Shown here piece after piece: positions 16,897-25,377 of a DNA stretch of 64,000 nt. The number at the start of each line of letters is the position of its first letter. Within the stretch, counting starts at the first letter, position 1. The notes beneath the pieces were generated by a model that searched no databases, had not been told where the DNA came from, and saw only the letters and a list, made by a program, of their open reading frames with translations. Source of the stretch: Fibrella aestuarina BUZ 2 (GTDB lineage Bacteria > Bacteroidota > Bacteroidia > Cytophagales > Spirosomataceae); assembly GCF_000331105.1 (NCBI RefSeq), contig NC_020054.1:5300555-5364554 (forward strand), read 5' to 3'. The position numbers and the translations under genes were made by a program.

Positions 16897-19827
16897 TTAG
16901 CGGCCGGTTGATTCGTTAAGCGTGGCAGTTTCGGGCCGGAAACTCTCGGGCGGACCGAGGTAACTGGGCTTCAGCCCGCCCCGGTCGATGACCAGTTTCT
17001 GCACCACCACCGCCGGGTCGACCAGCCAGTAGTTGAGCGTATGCGGCCCCGGTTTGGTAATCCGGTGGCGGGTCGTCAGGATGCGGATGTTGTTGGCGAC
17101 GGATTGCTCCCAGACGCGCGGGGTTTCATTGGCGTGGATATCCACAAGCTGCGGGGCTTCATCGTCGAACGAAATGGCGTATCGCAAGCCTTTGTTATCG
17201 TTGAAATTGAGCGTGGGCGACAGGTACGTCTGCACCTGAACGCTGCCGCTGTCGGCCAGAAAAACGGCGTATTCCAGGCGGGGCGACGCGCCACCGGGTT
17301 TGTCGATCGCGGGTGCCGTGACGGGCCAGCTGGTCATGCCCGATGCGGTGCGGCCAATGTCGGGGATGCGTATCCAGTTGGTCGCTGCCGTGGCAACGGT
17401 TCGGCTGGGGTGTTCGGCCTCGATGGATACGTACCCACCGCTTTCCACAAACCCTTTTGCCAGGGTGGGGCGGGCTGCCGGTTTGTCGACCATCGCCTGC
17501 ACGACTACCGGCGGGCCGTTCGGGCCGCTGATCGTGATCGGCACCTGTTGTTTACCAACCGGCACCTGCTTCCAGTCGACGCGGACCAGCAACCGGGTTT
17601 CTTTGTCGACGGTGCCTTTGGGCGCCGACAGGCTAAGCCACGGCACGGTGGTTGTGGCCGTGTACGTCACCGGCACCGATCCCCGGTTGAACAGTTCGAT
17701 GTAGTGGGATTGCGCTCCGTACGGGTCGAAAACCGGCAGGCGAGCCTCGGCCGTTGAACCACCCGGCCACCACGCCGTCGAGCCTTCGATGGCGACGCCC
17801 AGTTCGGCCGTGTTGGGTACGTCCAGCGTTTTCACGTCGGGCATTTTGTTCTTCTCAGGCTGCTGCCAGTAGGTGTAGCCGATGTGGGTCTGGTCCATCA
17901 TGTGGCTCCACTTGCCCCCGGCCAGCGTATCGTTGTAGTAGCGCGTAATCTGCGCGTCTTTCTCGAAAAGCGTCTTCACCCGATCGGCCAGATCGTTGGT
18001 GGCGGCTCGCCCCTGCTCAGCATACCAGCGGTTGCGGCCAGCCGTTACGTAAAGCTCGTTGACGGTCGCACAGGCTTTTACGGGGTGCAACACCAGTTGA
18101 AAATAGGCGTCCTGATAGCTGGCGGGCAGGTCTTTTCCGATACGCTCTGCTTCCGCCAGCAGTTGGTTGTAGTCGTTAACGACCGTTTCGGCCTCGCGGT
18201 AGTTGGTAAGGGTGTATGTATTGGGGGCCAGCAGTTCGGGTTTCCGGCGGGCGTTGAAGCGGGTGTATTGGGTCAGCACGTCGGCAATGGCGGCGGCGTG
18301 CTTCGTTCCGAACTGCCGCTCGGCCCACAGGCGGGTGTAGTCGGGCAGTTTGTCGGCGGGCCAGTTGTTGGGGTTCCAGGCGTAGTCGAGGAAGAATTCG
18401 ATGGGAAACTCCATCGGTTTGATGTCGCCCACGTTAACGATCCAGATCTGATCGACGCCGTGCTCGTAGGCCAGGTGCATCTGCTCCCAGGTGCGGGCGA
18501 TGGGATTGGTGTTTAGCCACTTGTAGTTGCGGGGGCCACCCACGTAATCGAAATGATAATAGATGCCGTAGCCGCCTTTGCGTCGGGGAGCGCCCATGAC
18601 GGGGAGCTTACGGATGTTACCCCAGTTATCGTCGCAGAGCAGCAGGGTCACGTCGTCGGGCACGCGCATGCCTTTGTCGTAATAGTCCTGCACTTCCTTA
18701 TAGAGCGCCCACGACTGCGGCGTTTCGGACGCGGGTTTGCCCGTTACGTCCTGAATGATTTTGCGCTGATCGGCCACGATCGTTTCCAGCAGCGTGGTGG
18801 CGGTTTCGCGGCTCATGGGGGCATCGCCGTCGCCCCGCATCCCCACGCTCAGGATACTTTCGTTGGTGCCCATCCGCTGCACGCTGCTCCGCCAGAACGC
18901 CCGCAGGGTGGAGTCGTTGGTGCTGTAGTTCCAGGGACCTTTGCCGTAGCGGCGCCACTCGTCGTGCGCCCGCATCAGCGGTTCGTGGTGCGAGGTGCCA
19001 ATGACTACGCCGTATTCGTCGGCCAGTTTGGGGTTCATAGGGTCATCGTCGTAGAAGGCGTTGCCCCACATGGCGGGCCAGAGATAATTGCCCTTCATCC
19101 GCAGGATCAGCTCGAAGACATGCTCATAGAACTGGTGGTTGAACCCGCCAAACTTCGCCTTTGTCCAGCCCGACAGCGCCGGGGCTTCGTCGTTGATAAA
19201 GATGCCCCGGTATTTCACGGCGGGGGTTCCCTGCGTGTGGCGACCCGGCAGCACATACAGCGTTGGCTGCGGTGCCACAGGCACGTCGGCCCACCAGGTC
19301 CAGGGCGATACGCCAATCTGCGCCGAAAGGTCGTAGAGGCCGTAGATGGTGCCGCGTTTGTCGCTACCGGCAATCACCAGCGCCCGATCAACGCCGGGCA
19401 TGGGCTTTTCCACGACCTGCGTCACGAAGGTTTCCCACTTGCCCGCCAGATCGGTTACGTTCAGTTTGTTGGCTCTGATAAGGCCATCGATCAGCGGACT
19501 TTTCCCCAACGTACCCACCAGCACCACCTCCTTCGCCGACAGCTTATCCATCACCAGCGCAGGCTCGGTGTGAGTCACCTTGCCAATGTCGGTTTTCAGG
19601 TTGTTAAGTGCCCGTAGCACACCGGGAAAATCGCTTCCGCTCACCACCAGCGGCGTTGCTTTCCTGTTGGCTACCAAGGCAAACCGCCCTTTTCCGTTCT
19701 GGCCCGACACGTAGCGGTTGGGATCGATGGCGAAGGTCGTGGCCGAACCGAGCAGCAGCACGATGAGCAGCAAGGTTCGCCGATGCCAACAAGAAGCGGT
19801 TGAGTGATTCATGGGTACGTTGTTCAT
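16897..19827 (-). CDS. GH115 xylan alpha-1,2-glucuronidase
   Basis: 976 residues, standard GH115 length, with a signal peptide that is long if the first ATG is used. A second ATG at 19810-19812 (MNHSTASC) gives a shorter leader and follows directly after the recurrent ACGTACC word, so either start is possible. The barrel shows GIFINDEAPAL near residue 208, GNYLWPAMWGNAFYDDD near 245 and IWIVNVGDIKPMEFPIEFFLDYAW near 470 (split here by the fold). The C-terminal beta-rich domain ends near LVIDRGGLKPSYLGPPES. Unlike GH67, GH115 enzymes take (methyl)glucuronate from internal positions of the polymer. Confidence 0.95.
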   Translation of the reverse strand: MNNVPMNHSTASCWHRRTLLLIVLLLGSATTFAIDPNRYVSGQNGKGRFALVANRKATPLVVSGSDFPGVLRALNNLKTDIGKVTHTEPALVMDKLSAKEVVLVGTLGKSPLIDGLIRANKLNVTDLAGKWETFVTQVVEKPMPGVDRALVIAGSDKRGTIYGLYDLSAQIGVSPWTWWADVPVAPQPTLYVLPGRHTQGTPAVKYRGIFINDEAPALSGWTKAKFGGFNHQFYEHVFELILRMKGNYLWPAMWGNAFYDDDPMNPKLADEYGVVIGTSHHEPLMRAHDEWRRYGKGPWNYSTNDSTLRAFWRSSVQRMGTNESILSVGMRGDGDAPMSRETATTLLETIVADQRKIIQDVTGKPASETPQSWALYKEVQDYYDKGMRVPDDVTLLLCDDNWGNIRKLPVMGAPRRKGGYGIYYHFDYVGGPRNYKWLNTNPIARTWEQMHLAYEHGVDQIWIVNVGDIKPMEFPIEFFLDYAWNPNNWPADKLPDYTRLWAERQFGTKHAAAIADVLTQYTRFNARRKPELLAPNTYTLTNYREAETVVNDYNQLLAEAERIGKDLPASYQDAYFQLVLHPVKACATVNELYVTAGRNRWYAEQGRAATNDLADRVKTLFEKDAQITRYYNDTLAGGKWSHMMDQTHIGYTYWQQPEKNKMPDVKTLDVPNTAELGVAIEGSTAWWPGGSTAEARLPVFDPYGAQSHYIELFNRGSVPVTYTATTTVPWLSLSAPKGTVDKETRLLVRVDWKQVPVGKQQVPITISGPNGPPVVVQAMVDKPAARPTLAKGFVESGGYVSIEAEHPSRTVATAATNWIRIPDIGRTASGMTSWPVTAPAIDKPGGASPRLEYAVFLADSGSVQVQTYLSPTLNFNDNKGLRYAISFDDEAPQLVDIHANETPRVWEQSVANNIRILTTRHRITKPGPHTLNYWLVDPAVVVQKLVIDRGGLKPSYLGPPESFRPETATLNESTGR

Positions 19828-19918
19828 TCGCAGTCAATAAGCCAATAGCCTGAGCTGGTAGGGTCGGCGTGTCGTGCGGTCGTGGCCAGACGCCCCCCGA
19901 CCCTACCAGACCGTTCTG

Positions 19919-21211
19919 CTAAACGAAGAAAGGCACGTCTTTGGGGGCGTATTTTTTCATTCCTTCTTCGTTGATTTCCACGCCGATGCCCGGTTTTTCG
20001 GAGAGCGGAATGAAGCCGTCTTTCACCATCGGGCCGTCGAACGTGACGATTTCCTTAAACATCGGCTCTTCGTGGAAATATATCTGCCACTCCAGAATCA
20101 GGAAGTTGGGCACGGTGGCGCAAACGTGGCTCGACGCCATCGCGCCCAGATACGAGGCCACCATGTGGGGCGCAAAGGGCACGTAATACAGGTTGGCGAG
20201 GTTGGCAATGCGCTGCCCTTCACCCAGGCCACCCGCTTTTTGCAAATCGGGCATGATGATGTCGACCGCCCCAATTTCGAGCAGGCGCCGGAAGCCATGC
20301 GCGAGGTAATGGTTTTCGCCCGCGCAGATCGGGGTGTTCGACGCTTCGCGGATCTGCCGGTAGGCTTCGGGGTTTTCGGCCGGGATGGGCTCTTCCAGAA
20401 ACAGCAGGTTCAGCGGTTCCATCATCTTGGCCACGCGCCGGCCCGTCGTGACGTCGTAGCGCCCGTGCATGTCCACGCAGATATCGATTTTGGGGCCAAC
20501 GGCTTTCCGTACCCCCGCAATTTGATTGTACATCCGCTCCAGCTCGCCCTGGCTGGCGGTCCAGTTGTAGGCGTCGAACTTGTTAGGATCGTTGCGCTCG
20601 TCGATGTCGTATTTGACGGCCGTAAAGCCCATATCGACCGCTTTTTTGGCGCTTTTGCCGAAAGCGTCCGGGCTGGTATCGGTTTCGCGGTAGGCGCCCG
20701 TATCGCAGTAGACCCGCACCTTATCGCGGTATTTGCCGCCCATCAATTGGTAAACAGGCAGGCCCAGCGCCTTGCCGACGAGGTCCCACAGGGCCGTTTC
20801 GATGGCCGACAACACCGAGATGTAAATGCCCGACTGCGCGCCCTCGAAGAAGCCCGACTTGCGCACATCCTCAAACAACCGATTGACGTTGAGCGGGCTT
20901 TTGCCTTTGATGCGCTGCGCCATCATCTTGACCAGGTGATACGTACCCACCGACGCGTCGACGGCCTCGCCGCAGCCCCAGATGCCCTGGTTGGTGTGCA
21001 CTTTCACAAACAAGCTGTGGCCATTGCGGGTGTAGCCGCATTTGATGTCGGTGATTTTCAGGTCCGACGGGGCCGAGGAGAGCGGGGCGTTGTGCACGGC
21101 CGTTTCAAGCCCGCTCCCATAGCTGGTGATCGAGGTAGCCGCCAACGCGCTCGCGATAGCACCTTTGGTCAGGAACGAACGCCGTCCGATCCCGTTTTGT
21201 GTCGTTTTCAT
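19919..21211 (-). CDS. Exported enolase-superfamily sugar-acid dehydratase
   Basis: 430 residues with a twin-arginine-like leader (GIGRRSFLTKG). The mandelate racemase/muconate lactonising fold follows. Catalytic marks are AVKYDID near residue 195, CVDMHGRYD near 245 (metal Asp and His), LFLEEPIPAENPEAY near 270 (metal Glu), ICAGENHY near 297 and a late FAPHM. The DMHGRY patch resembles galactonate/mannonate dehydratases. The substrate is therefore likely a sugar acid, perhaps derived from released glucuronate, but an exported location is unusual for that step. It sits between GH115 and the RraA-like gene on the same strand. Confidence 0.88.
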   Translation of the reverse strand: MKTTQNGIGRRSFLTKGAIASALAATSITSYGSGLETAVHNAPLSSAPSDLKITDIKCGYTRNGHSLFVKVHTNQGIWGCGEAVDASVGTYHLVKMMAQRIKGKSPLNVNRLFEDVRKSGFFEGAQSGIYISVLSAIETALWDLVGKALGLPVYQLMGGKYRDKVRVYCDTGAYRETDTSPDAFGKSAKKAVDMGFTAVKYDIDERNDPNKFDAYNWTASQGELERMYNQIAGVRKAVGPKIDICVDMHGRYDVTTGRRVAKMMEPLNLLFLEEPIPAENPEAYRQIREASNTPICAGENHYLAHGFRRLLEIGAVDIIMPDLQKAGGLGEGQRIANLANLYYVPFAPHMVASYLGAMASSHVCATVPNFLILEWQIYFHEEPMFKEIVTFDGPMVKDGFIPLSEKPGIGVEINEEGMKKYAPKDVPFFV

Positions 21212-21239
21212 TAAAGTGGCAGGGTTTAGGAATAGTCAG

Positions 21240-22184
21240 TTACCAGGTACGGGTTTTCAGGTAGTCCTGTATCTGTTCTTTCGGTACGGGTAGTTCGCTG
21301 ATGTGGGCGTTGAGCCACTGCGAAAAATCTTTCTCGATCTCGGGCGACCAGCGGGTGTCGATCTGCCCCGGCGTGTACTTCTGCTCGCGGAGGCGAAGGT
21401 GCCCAAACATGTCGCGCAGCCGAACGATCTCGGAGGTTTTCACCACTTTTTCGGCCAGATGCGGCGGAATGAACGACACGGCCCCGTCGCGCCCCAGCAC
21501 GATGTCGCCGGGCATCACCATCACTTTACCGATGCGGGTCGGTTTGTTGATCCCGATCAGCACCGTGTTCAGGTCGCCCGGCGGGTTGTGGTGCGAAGGG
21601 TGGTAGCTACGAAAATACGACGTAAAGCCGCCGATTTCTTTCAGCCCGGCCACGTCACGCACGGCCCCCTCATACACAATCCCGTTGCCCGTTTTGGCAA
21701 AGATCGAGTTGCCGAGGTTATCGCCGATGGTGGGGCCGTCTTCGTGCATGCCATACTGATCCACCACATACACATCGCCTTTCACAAGCAGATCGATCGG
21801 CCAGGAATTCTGCCCTTTCACGCGGCCGTCTTTGTCGTGCCCTTTCTGGTCGATCGCCTTGTGGATGTCGGGTCGGCCGGGCATGAAACAGGCCGTTACG
21901 GCGCGGCCCACCAGCACGCTGTCGGGGTTGATGGTTTGCCAGCCTTCCGCATATTGATACTTGTAATTTTCACCCTTCATCACCGCCCAGGCTTCTTCGT
22001 GGGTGACGAGTTTCATGCGTTTCAGCAGGGCGTCGGGTACTTTGGGGCGGCCATCGGGAAAGCGGTCACCTTTCCATTCAGGCGTCAGAAAAAGCAGTTC
22101 CTCGCGGGAAATTTGTTGTCCCCGCGACACCGTTCGCTGGCCTAACAGGCCCATCAGCAAGACGGCAACGAAAACCAGTTTCAT
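21240..22184 (-). CDS. Exported RraA-like aldolase/decarboxylase family protein
   Basis: 314 residues with a signal peptide (about 1-22). The body has the RraA/HMG-aldolase-like phosphohistidine fold: RAVTACFMPGRPD near residue 93, DQYGMHEDGPTIGDNLGNSIFAKTG split around 140-165, VVRDVAGLKEIGG-like GAVRDVAGLKEIG, and PGDIVLGRDGAVSFIPPHLAEKVV near 228. Members include 4-hydroxy-4-methyl-2-oxoglutarate aldolase and oxaloacetate decarboxylase. A sugar-acid product from the adjacent dehydratase is a reasonable guess for its substrate. It is the promoter-proximal gene of the minus-strand group and faces the LacI gene across a 687-base gap. Confidence 0.8.
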   Translation of the reverse strand: MKLVFVAVLLMGLLGQRTVSRGQQISREELLFLTPEWKGDRFPDGRPKVPDALLKRMKLVTHEEAWAVMKGENYKYQYAEGWQTINPDSVLVGRAVTACFMPGRPDIHKAIDQKGHDKDGRVKGQNSWPIDLLVKGDVYVVDQYGMHEDGPTIGDNLGNSIFAKTGNGIVYEGAVRDVAGLKEIGGFTSYFRSYHPSHHNPPGDLNTVLIGINKPTRIGKVMVMPGDIVLGRDGAVSFIPPHLAEKVVKTSEIVRLRDMFGHLRLREQKYTPGQIDTRWSPEIEKDFSQWLNAHISELPVPKEQIQDYLKTRTW

Positions 22185-22204
22185 AAGTTTTATACGTGTT
22201 TAGA

Positions 22205-22214
22205 GGGTTTACCC
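22205..22214. promoter_or_regulatory. GGGTTTACCC dyad upstream of the RraA-like gene
   Basis: Palindromic arms GGGT/ACCC around TT, ending 21 bases before the ATG of the gene starting at 22184. It matches the pattern GGGTWWACCC also found at 22799 and 39187. An operator role is inferred from position and recurrence. Confidence 0.4.
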
Positions 22215-22555
22215 ATACGGAATGCGTTTGCTGCCTCTTTATACCCTTTTCCGTACACTGACTTCCTGATCCAGAATAGATTGGCGGCCCCACGTTCTCG
22301 TTTTAAAAACATATCCTGCCTATAAGGCAGGACATGTCGCTCTTAACAAACCTATGTGAAACGAAGCAATGCGATGTAAACCGGGCGGGTGTTAACGTAC
22401 CCAGCCCTGGTTTCTGTAGCTCAAGTATGAAGTTACCCCGACGAGGACGGCAGACGATCGGGCTAGCTGCAACTACGGCCGGACCTGGGTCGGGCTCTCC
22501 CCTTTCGTTGATGCGTCTCAATCAGAGCCTAAAAATCCTGCTGATTTTTATATTT

Positions 22556-22569
22556 TGCAACCGATTGCA
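22556..22569. promoter_or_regulatory. LacI-family-type operator TGCAACCGATTGCA
   Basis: Arms TGCAA/TTGCA flank a central CG, fitting the general LacI/GalR operator form TGnAAnCGnTTnCA. It overlaps a TATATTTTG promoter-like box and is followed at once by a second dyad, GAAACAGTTTC (22570-22580). It lies in the gap between the LacI gene and the genes it most likely controls. Confidence 0.55.
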
Positions 22570-22787
22570 GAAACAGTTTCAAAAAAAGTGATTATTCGTG
22601 TGAAAATAGGCCTCCAAAGCCCTTTTTCAGCCATCAACCGATTACCAGACAAGTTACGTCTATTGCTTTTGCTATACATAGCTAATCGTATCCCGTATAC
22701 ATTAAGGTAAGGTTATGGATTAGTCAAAAACACCAATTGTTTCCGTTGTTGTTAGTAGCTTAGTCGTCTGGCAACGTGGAAAAACAA

Positions 22788-22795
22788 TACATTTG
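22788..22795 (+). promoter_or_regulatory. TACATTTG -7 box for the LacI gene
   Basis: Exact match to the Bacteroidota TAnnTTTG element, 76 bases before the ATG. No clear TTG -33 element is at the usual spacing. The GGGTTAACCC dyad follows immediately. Confidence 0.4.
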
Positions 22796-22798
22796 TTA

Positions 22799-22808
22799 GG
22801 GTTAACCC
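22799..22808. promoter_or_regulatory. GGGTTAACCC dyad at the LacI promoter
   Basis: Perfect 10-base palindrome three bases downstream of the TACATTTG box, where a bound repressor would block initiation. Autoregulation is inferred. Confidence 0.45.
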
Positions 22809-22871
22809 AAGGCAGTCGACTGCCCTACCTACCACGTACACTAGCCACCAACGACGATAGCCTAACGCTGC

Positions 22872-23903
22872 ATGGAGAAGGAGACAACTATTTACGATAT
22901 TGCCGAACGACTTAAACTGTCCCCTGCCACCATCAGCCGGGCGCTGAATGACCACCCCGCCATCAACCACGATACCAAGTCGATTATCGCGGCCACGGCA
23001 CAGCAGATGGGGTATCGGGCCAACATGTTTGCCAGTAACCTGCGGCGGCAACGCAGCAATACCATTGGGGTTATTGTGGGCAGCCTTACCAGCAGCTTTA
23101 TGTCGTCGGTGCTGGCCGGTATGGAGCAGGTGGCCAATGAGGCGTCGTACAACCTGATTATCAGCCAGTCGCTGGAGTCGGCCAAGAAAGAGATCGCCAA
23201 CGCGCGCACCATGTTCGACAGCCGGGTCGACGGGCTGCTGGTCTCGGTGGCCTACGATACCGACTCATTCGATCATTTTGAGCCGTTTATCCGAAAGAAG
23301 ATTCCGCTCTTATTTTTCGACCGGGTGCTGACCCACAAGCAATGCACGAGCATCACCATCGACAACGCGCAGGCGGGTTACGAAGCGACCTCGCACCTGA
23401 TCGAACAGGGTTGTCGGCGCATCATGCACGTGACGGGCAGTCTGAAACGAAACGTATATGCCGACCGGTTGGCGGGCTATCGGCAGGCGCTCATGCAGCA
23501 TAACCTGCCCATCGATGAGTCGCTGATTATGGTTACTGCCCTGGATCGGGAAGCGGGCATCGAGGCGGCCCGGCGGCTTCAGGCGATGGATAACCGCCCG
23601 GATGGGATGTTCATCACGAACGACTTCTGCGCGGCCAGCAGCATTATCGCCCTCCAGAAACTGGGTCTTTCGGTGCCCAACGACGTCGCCGTCGTCGGCT
23701 TCAACGACGATACCGTCGCCCAGATTGTAGCGCCCCAACTAACGACGATCCATTATTCGGGCATCACGATGGGCGAAGTCGCCGCCAAGAGCCTGATCAA
23801 CCACCTGACGGGCGTGCAGGATATCCTAACGACCAACCGCATCATTCTCCGGTCGGAGCTGGTGATTCGGGAATCGTCGTTACACGGCCGGGTACGTTCC
23901 TAA
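22872..23903 (+). CDS. LacI-family transcriptional regulator
   Basis: 343 residues, normal family length. The helix-turn-helix is at residues 5-26 (TIYDIAERLKLSPATISRAL), followed by the hinge helix region NMFASNLRRQ. The periplasmic-binding-like effector domain starts NTIGVIVGSL near residue 63. MFDSRVDGLLVS, SHLIEQGCRRIMHVTG and DVAVVGFNDDTVAQIVAPQLTT mark the usual subdomains. It is divergent from the minus-strand hemicellulose group. Candidate operators flank it on the upstream side. It probably senses a xylan-derived sugar or uronate and represses (or, as in some Bacteroidota, activates) that group. The effector is not predictable from sequence. Confidence 0.92.
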   Translation: MEKETTIYDIAERLKLSPATISRALNDHPAINHDTKSIIAATAQQMGYRANMFASNLRRQRSNTIGVIVGSLTSSFMSSVLAGMEQVANEASYNLIISQSLESAKKEIANARTMFDSRVDGLLVSVAYDTDSFDHFEPFIRKKIPLLFFDRVLTHKQCTSITIDNAQAGYEATSHLIEQGCRRIMHVTGSLKRNVYADRLAGYRQALMQHNLPIDESLIMVTALDREAGIEAARRLQAMDNRPDGMFITNDFCAASSIIALQKLGLSVPNDVAVVGFNDDTVAQIVAPQLTTIHYSGITMGEVAAKSLINHLTGVQDILTTNRIILRSELVIRESSLHGRVRS

Positions 23904-25351
23904 GCCACCAGGACCACCGCCTGCATCGCCGACTTGGGCGCGTCGCAGGTTGGGCAGGCGTAGGTGTCGGGTAGGTCGGCAAAGGCGGTGCCTGGTGGGA
24001 TGTCGTTCAACCCATCGCCGTAGGCAGCATCGTACACAGTGAGGCAGTGCGGGCACTGATGCACAGGCTCGACCGCGTCGGCTACGGGCTCGGGCAGGTC
24101 GGGTTCGGCGTATTGGGCATCGCGGTCAGCGGGCAACCGGTTGGTATTGAACTGCCGGCACAGGCGGTTGATCTGATTCGGGAGGTGCAGTTTGAGTAGC
24201 CCGCTCTCAAACCGATGGTACACCCGGCTGTTGGGATTGAATTGCTCGGTATAGTACACATCATACACGCTGAATAGCGCCAGTTGCCCAATCCGCAGCA
24301 ACGGCCGACGGCGGATCAGCACCGAACCAAACACCTCGGATTTGGGGCGGGTCTGAATCCCGAAACATAGCCCGAACGTGCGGGTGTCGTGCTTCTCGAA
24401 ATAGTGCAGGACGTAGTTTTTCAGGCGGGTACCTTCGTCGGTATAGTCTTCCGTTTGCCAGGCGAGGCCATTGGCAGCGTGGCGCACGTTGATGTTGTGT
24501 TTACCCAGCACATACGACCAGTCAGCCCGATCTTTCTCCTCAATCCCTTTAATGATCAGCGATTTCCAGGGGGTCGTGCAGAGTTCGCCAATCCGGGTTT
24601 TGAGGCAAAGGGCGCAGATGTCCAGCAGAAACGCGATCGAAAACTGCTCATCGCGGCGGTACAGGCCCAGCCACGACCGCTGCCCATATCGGTTGAACCC
24701 TTCGTAGTAGGGCAACGAAAATTCGGGCAGCACCAACTCCTGCGTAACGGGCTGACTGATGAACGACTGCCGGGCGGTCACGGTCCGGTACAGGGTGGCT
24801 TCGTCGGTATGTTCGTCGGTCAGCATGGCGGCCTCCACGGCCTGCGCTAGTCGGCCTACGTCGTTGGTGTAGACCAGTTCGGGCCAGCAAAAGAGCGTGT
24901 TGCTTTGTTTGGGGCGCACGTAGAGGTACCAGAAGTGCGGGTCGGGGGAGCTGATGAAGTTCAGGTTGCCGGTGAAGAAAGGCGTGAAACTCTGCCGGGC
25001 ATCGGCCAGATTCACCTTCAGACGAGGGCGATACTCAAACTGATCCAGCACGGTATGGTATTCGCTTTCGCTCAACCAGCCGCCCGCTTGAAACACCGCC
25101 TCGCCACAGTAGGAACTGATCAGGTTGGGGTATTCTTCCGAGTTGACTTCGTAGGTGATGTCGTGCTGTTGCAGGTCTTTTTCCAAAAACCGCAGCACTT
25201 CATAGTGCACCGTAAGCAACAGTTGCTGCCGGGCGCCGAACTGCACTGTCCGCACCTGGGCGTCGTAGGCCAGCCGCAGGATGGTCTGAAGGGTGCGCGG
25301 CGACACGATGCCCGCGGGCAGATTCACCTTCAGCGTATAATAGTCGCGCAT
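23900..25351 (-). CDS. Degenerate nitrite/sulfite-reductase-like protein with C-terminal rubredoxin
   Basis: 483 residues from the ATG at 25349-25351; the longer frame upstream overlaps the nitrate reductase gene and lacks similarity. Residues 1-70 and about 205-285 look like the two ferredoxin-like half domains of siroheme nitrite/sulfite reductases (VRTVQFGARQQLLLTVH; RIGELCTTPWKSLIIKGI). Where the iron-sulfur/siroheme signature GCPxxC should follow PRLKV, the sequence reads NLADARQS, so those ligands are missing. Residues 431-483 are a rubredoxin with C433-x2-C436 and C466-x2-C469. It is probably not a nitrite reductase but an electron carrier or assembly partner for the fused nitrate reductase, whose gene ends 26 bases upstream. 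Its last bases overlap the convergent LacI gene by four. Confidence 0.75.
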   Translation of the reverse strand: MRDYYTLKVNLPAGIVSPRTLQTILRLAYDAQVRTVQFGARQQLLLTVHYEVLRFLEKDLQQHDITYEVNSEEYPNLISSYCGEAVFQAGGWLSESEYHTVLDQFEYRPRLKVNLADARQSFTPFFTGNLNFISSPDPHFWYLYVRPKQSNTLFCWPELVYTNDVGRLAQAVEAAMLTDEHTDEATLYRTVTARQSFISQPVTQELVLPEFSLPYYEGFNRYGQRSWLGLYRRDEQFSIAFLLDICALCLKTRIGELCTTPWKSLIIKGIEEKDRADWSYVLGKHNINVRHAANGLAWQTEDYTDEGTRLKNYVLHYFEKHDTRTFGLCFGIQTRPKSEVFGSVLIRRRPLLRIGQLALFSVYDVYYTEQFNPNSRVYHRFESGLLKLHLPNQINRLCRQFNTNRLPADRDAQYAEPDLPEPVADAVEPVHQCPHCLTVYDAAYGDGLNDIPPGTAFADLPDTYACPTCDAPKSAMQAVVLVA

Positions 25352-25377
25352 AAACAGTCGTCGTCGATCAGATAAGG

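Larger units (their letters stand above)
22185..22871. other. 687-base divergent regulatory region
   Basis: It separates the minus-strand hemicellulose genes from the LacI gene. No believable gene is seen; the short open frames are in poor codon usage. The middle part, about 22380-22510, is GC-rich and unexplained. The flanks are AT-rich and hold dyads at 22205-22214, 22556-22569, 22570-22580 and 22799-22808, plus a TACATTTG box. Confidence 0.7.

Noticed and set aside
19874..21214. 446-codon open frame antisense to the enolase-superfamily gene
   Set aside because: No family features, and the opposite strand has all catalytic motifs of the dehydratase.
22303..22591. Short open frames upstream of the LacI gene
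   Set aside because: Both strands are open over part of this stretch, codon use is atypical and no conserved motif is seen.
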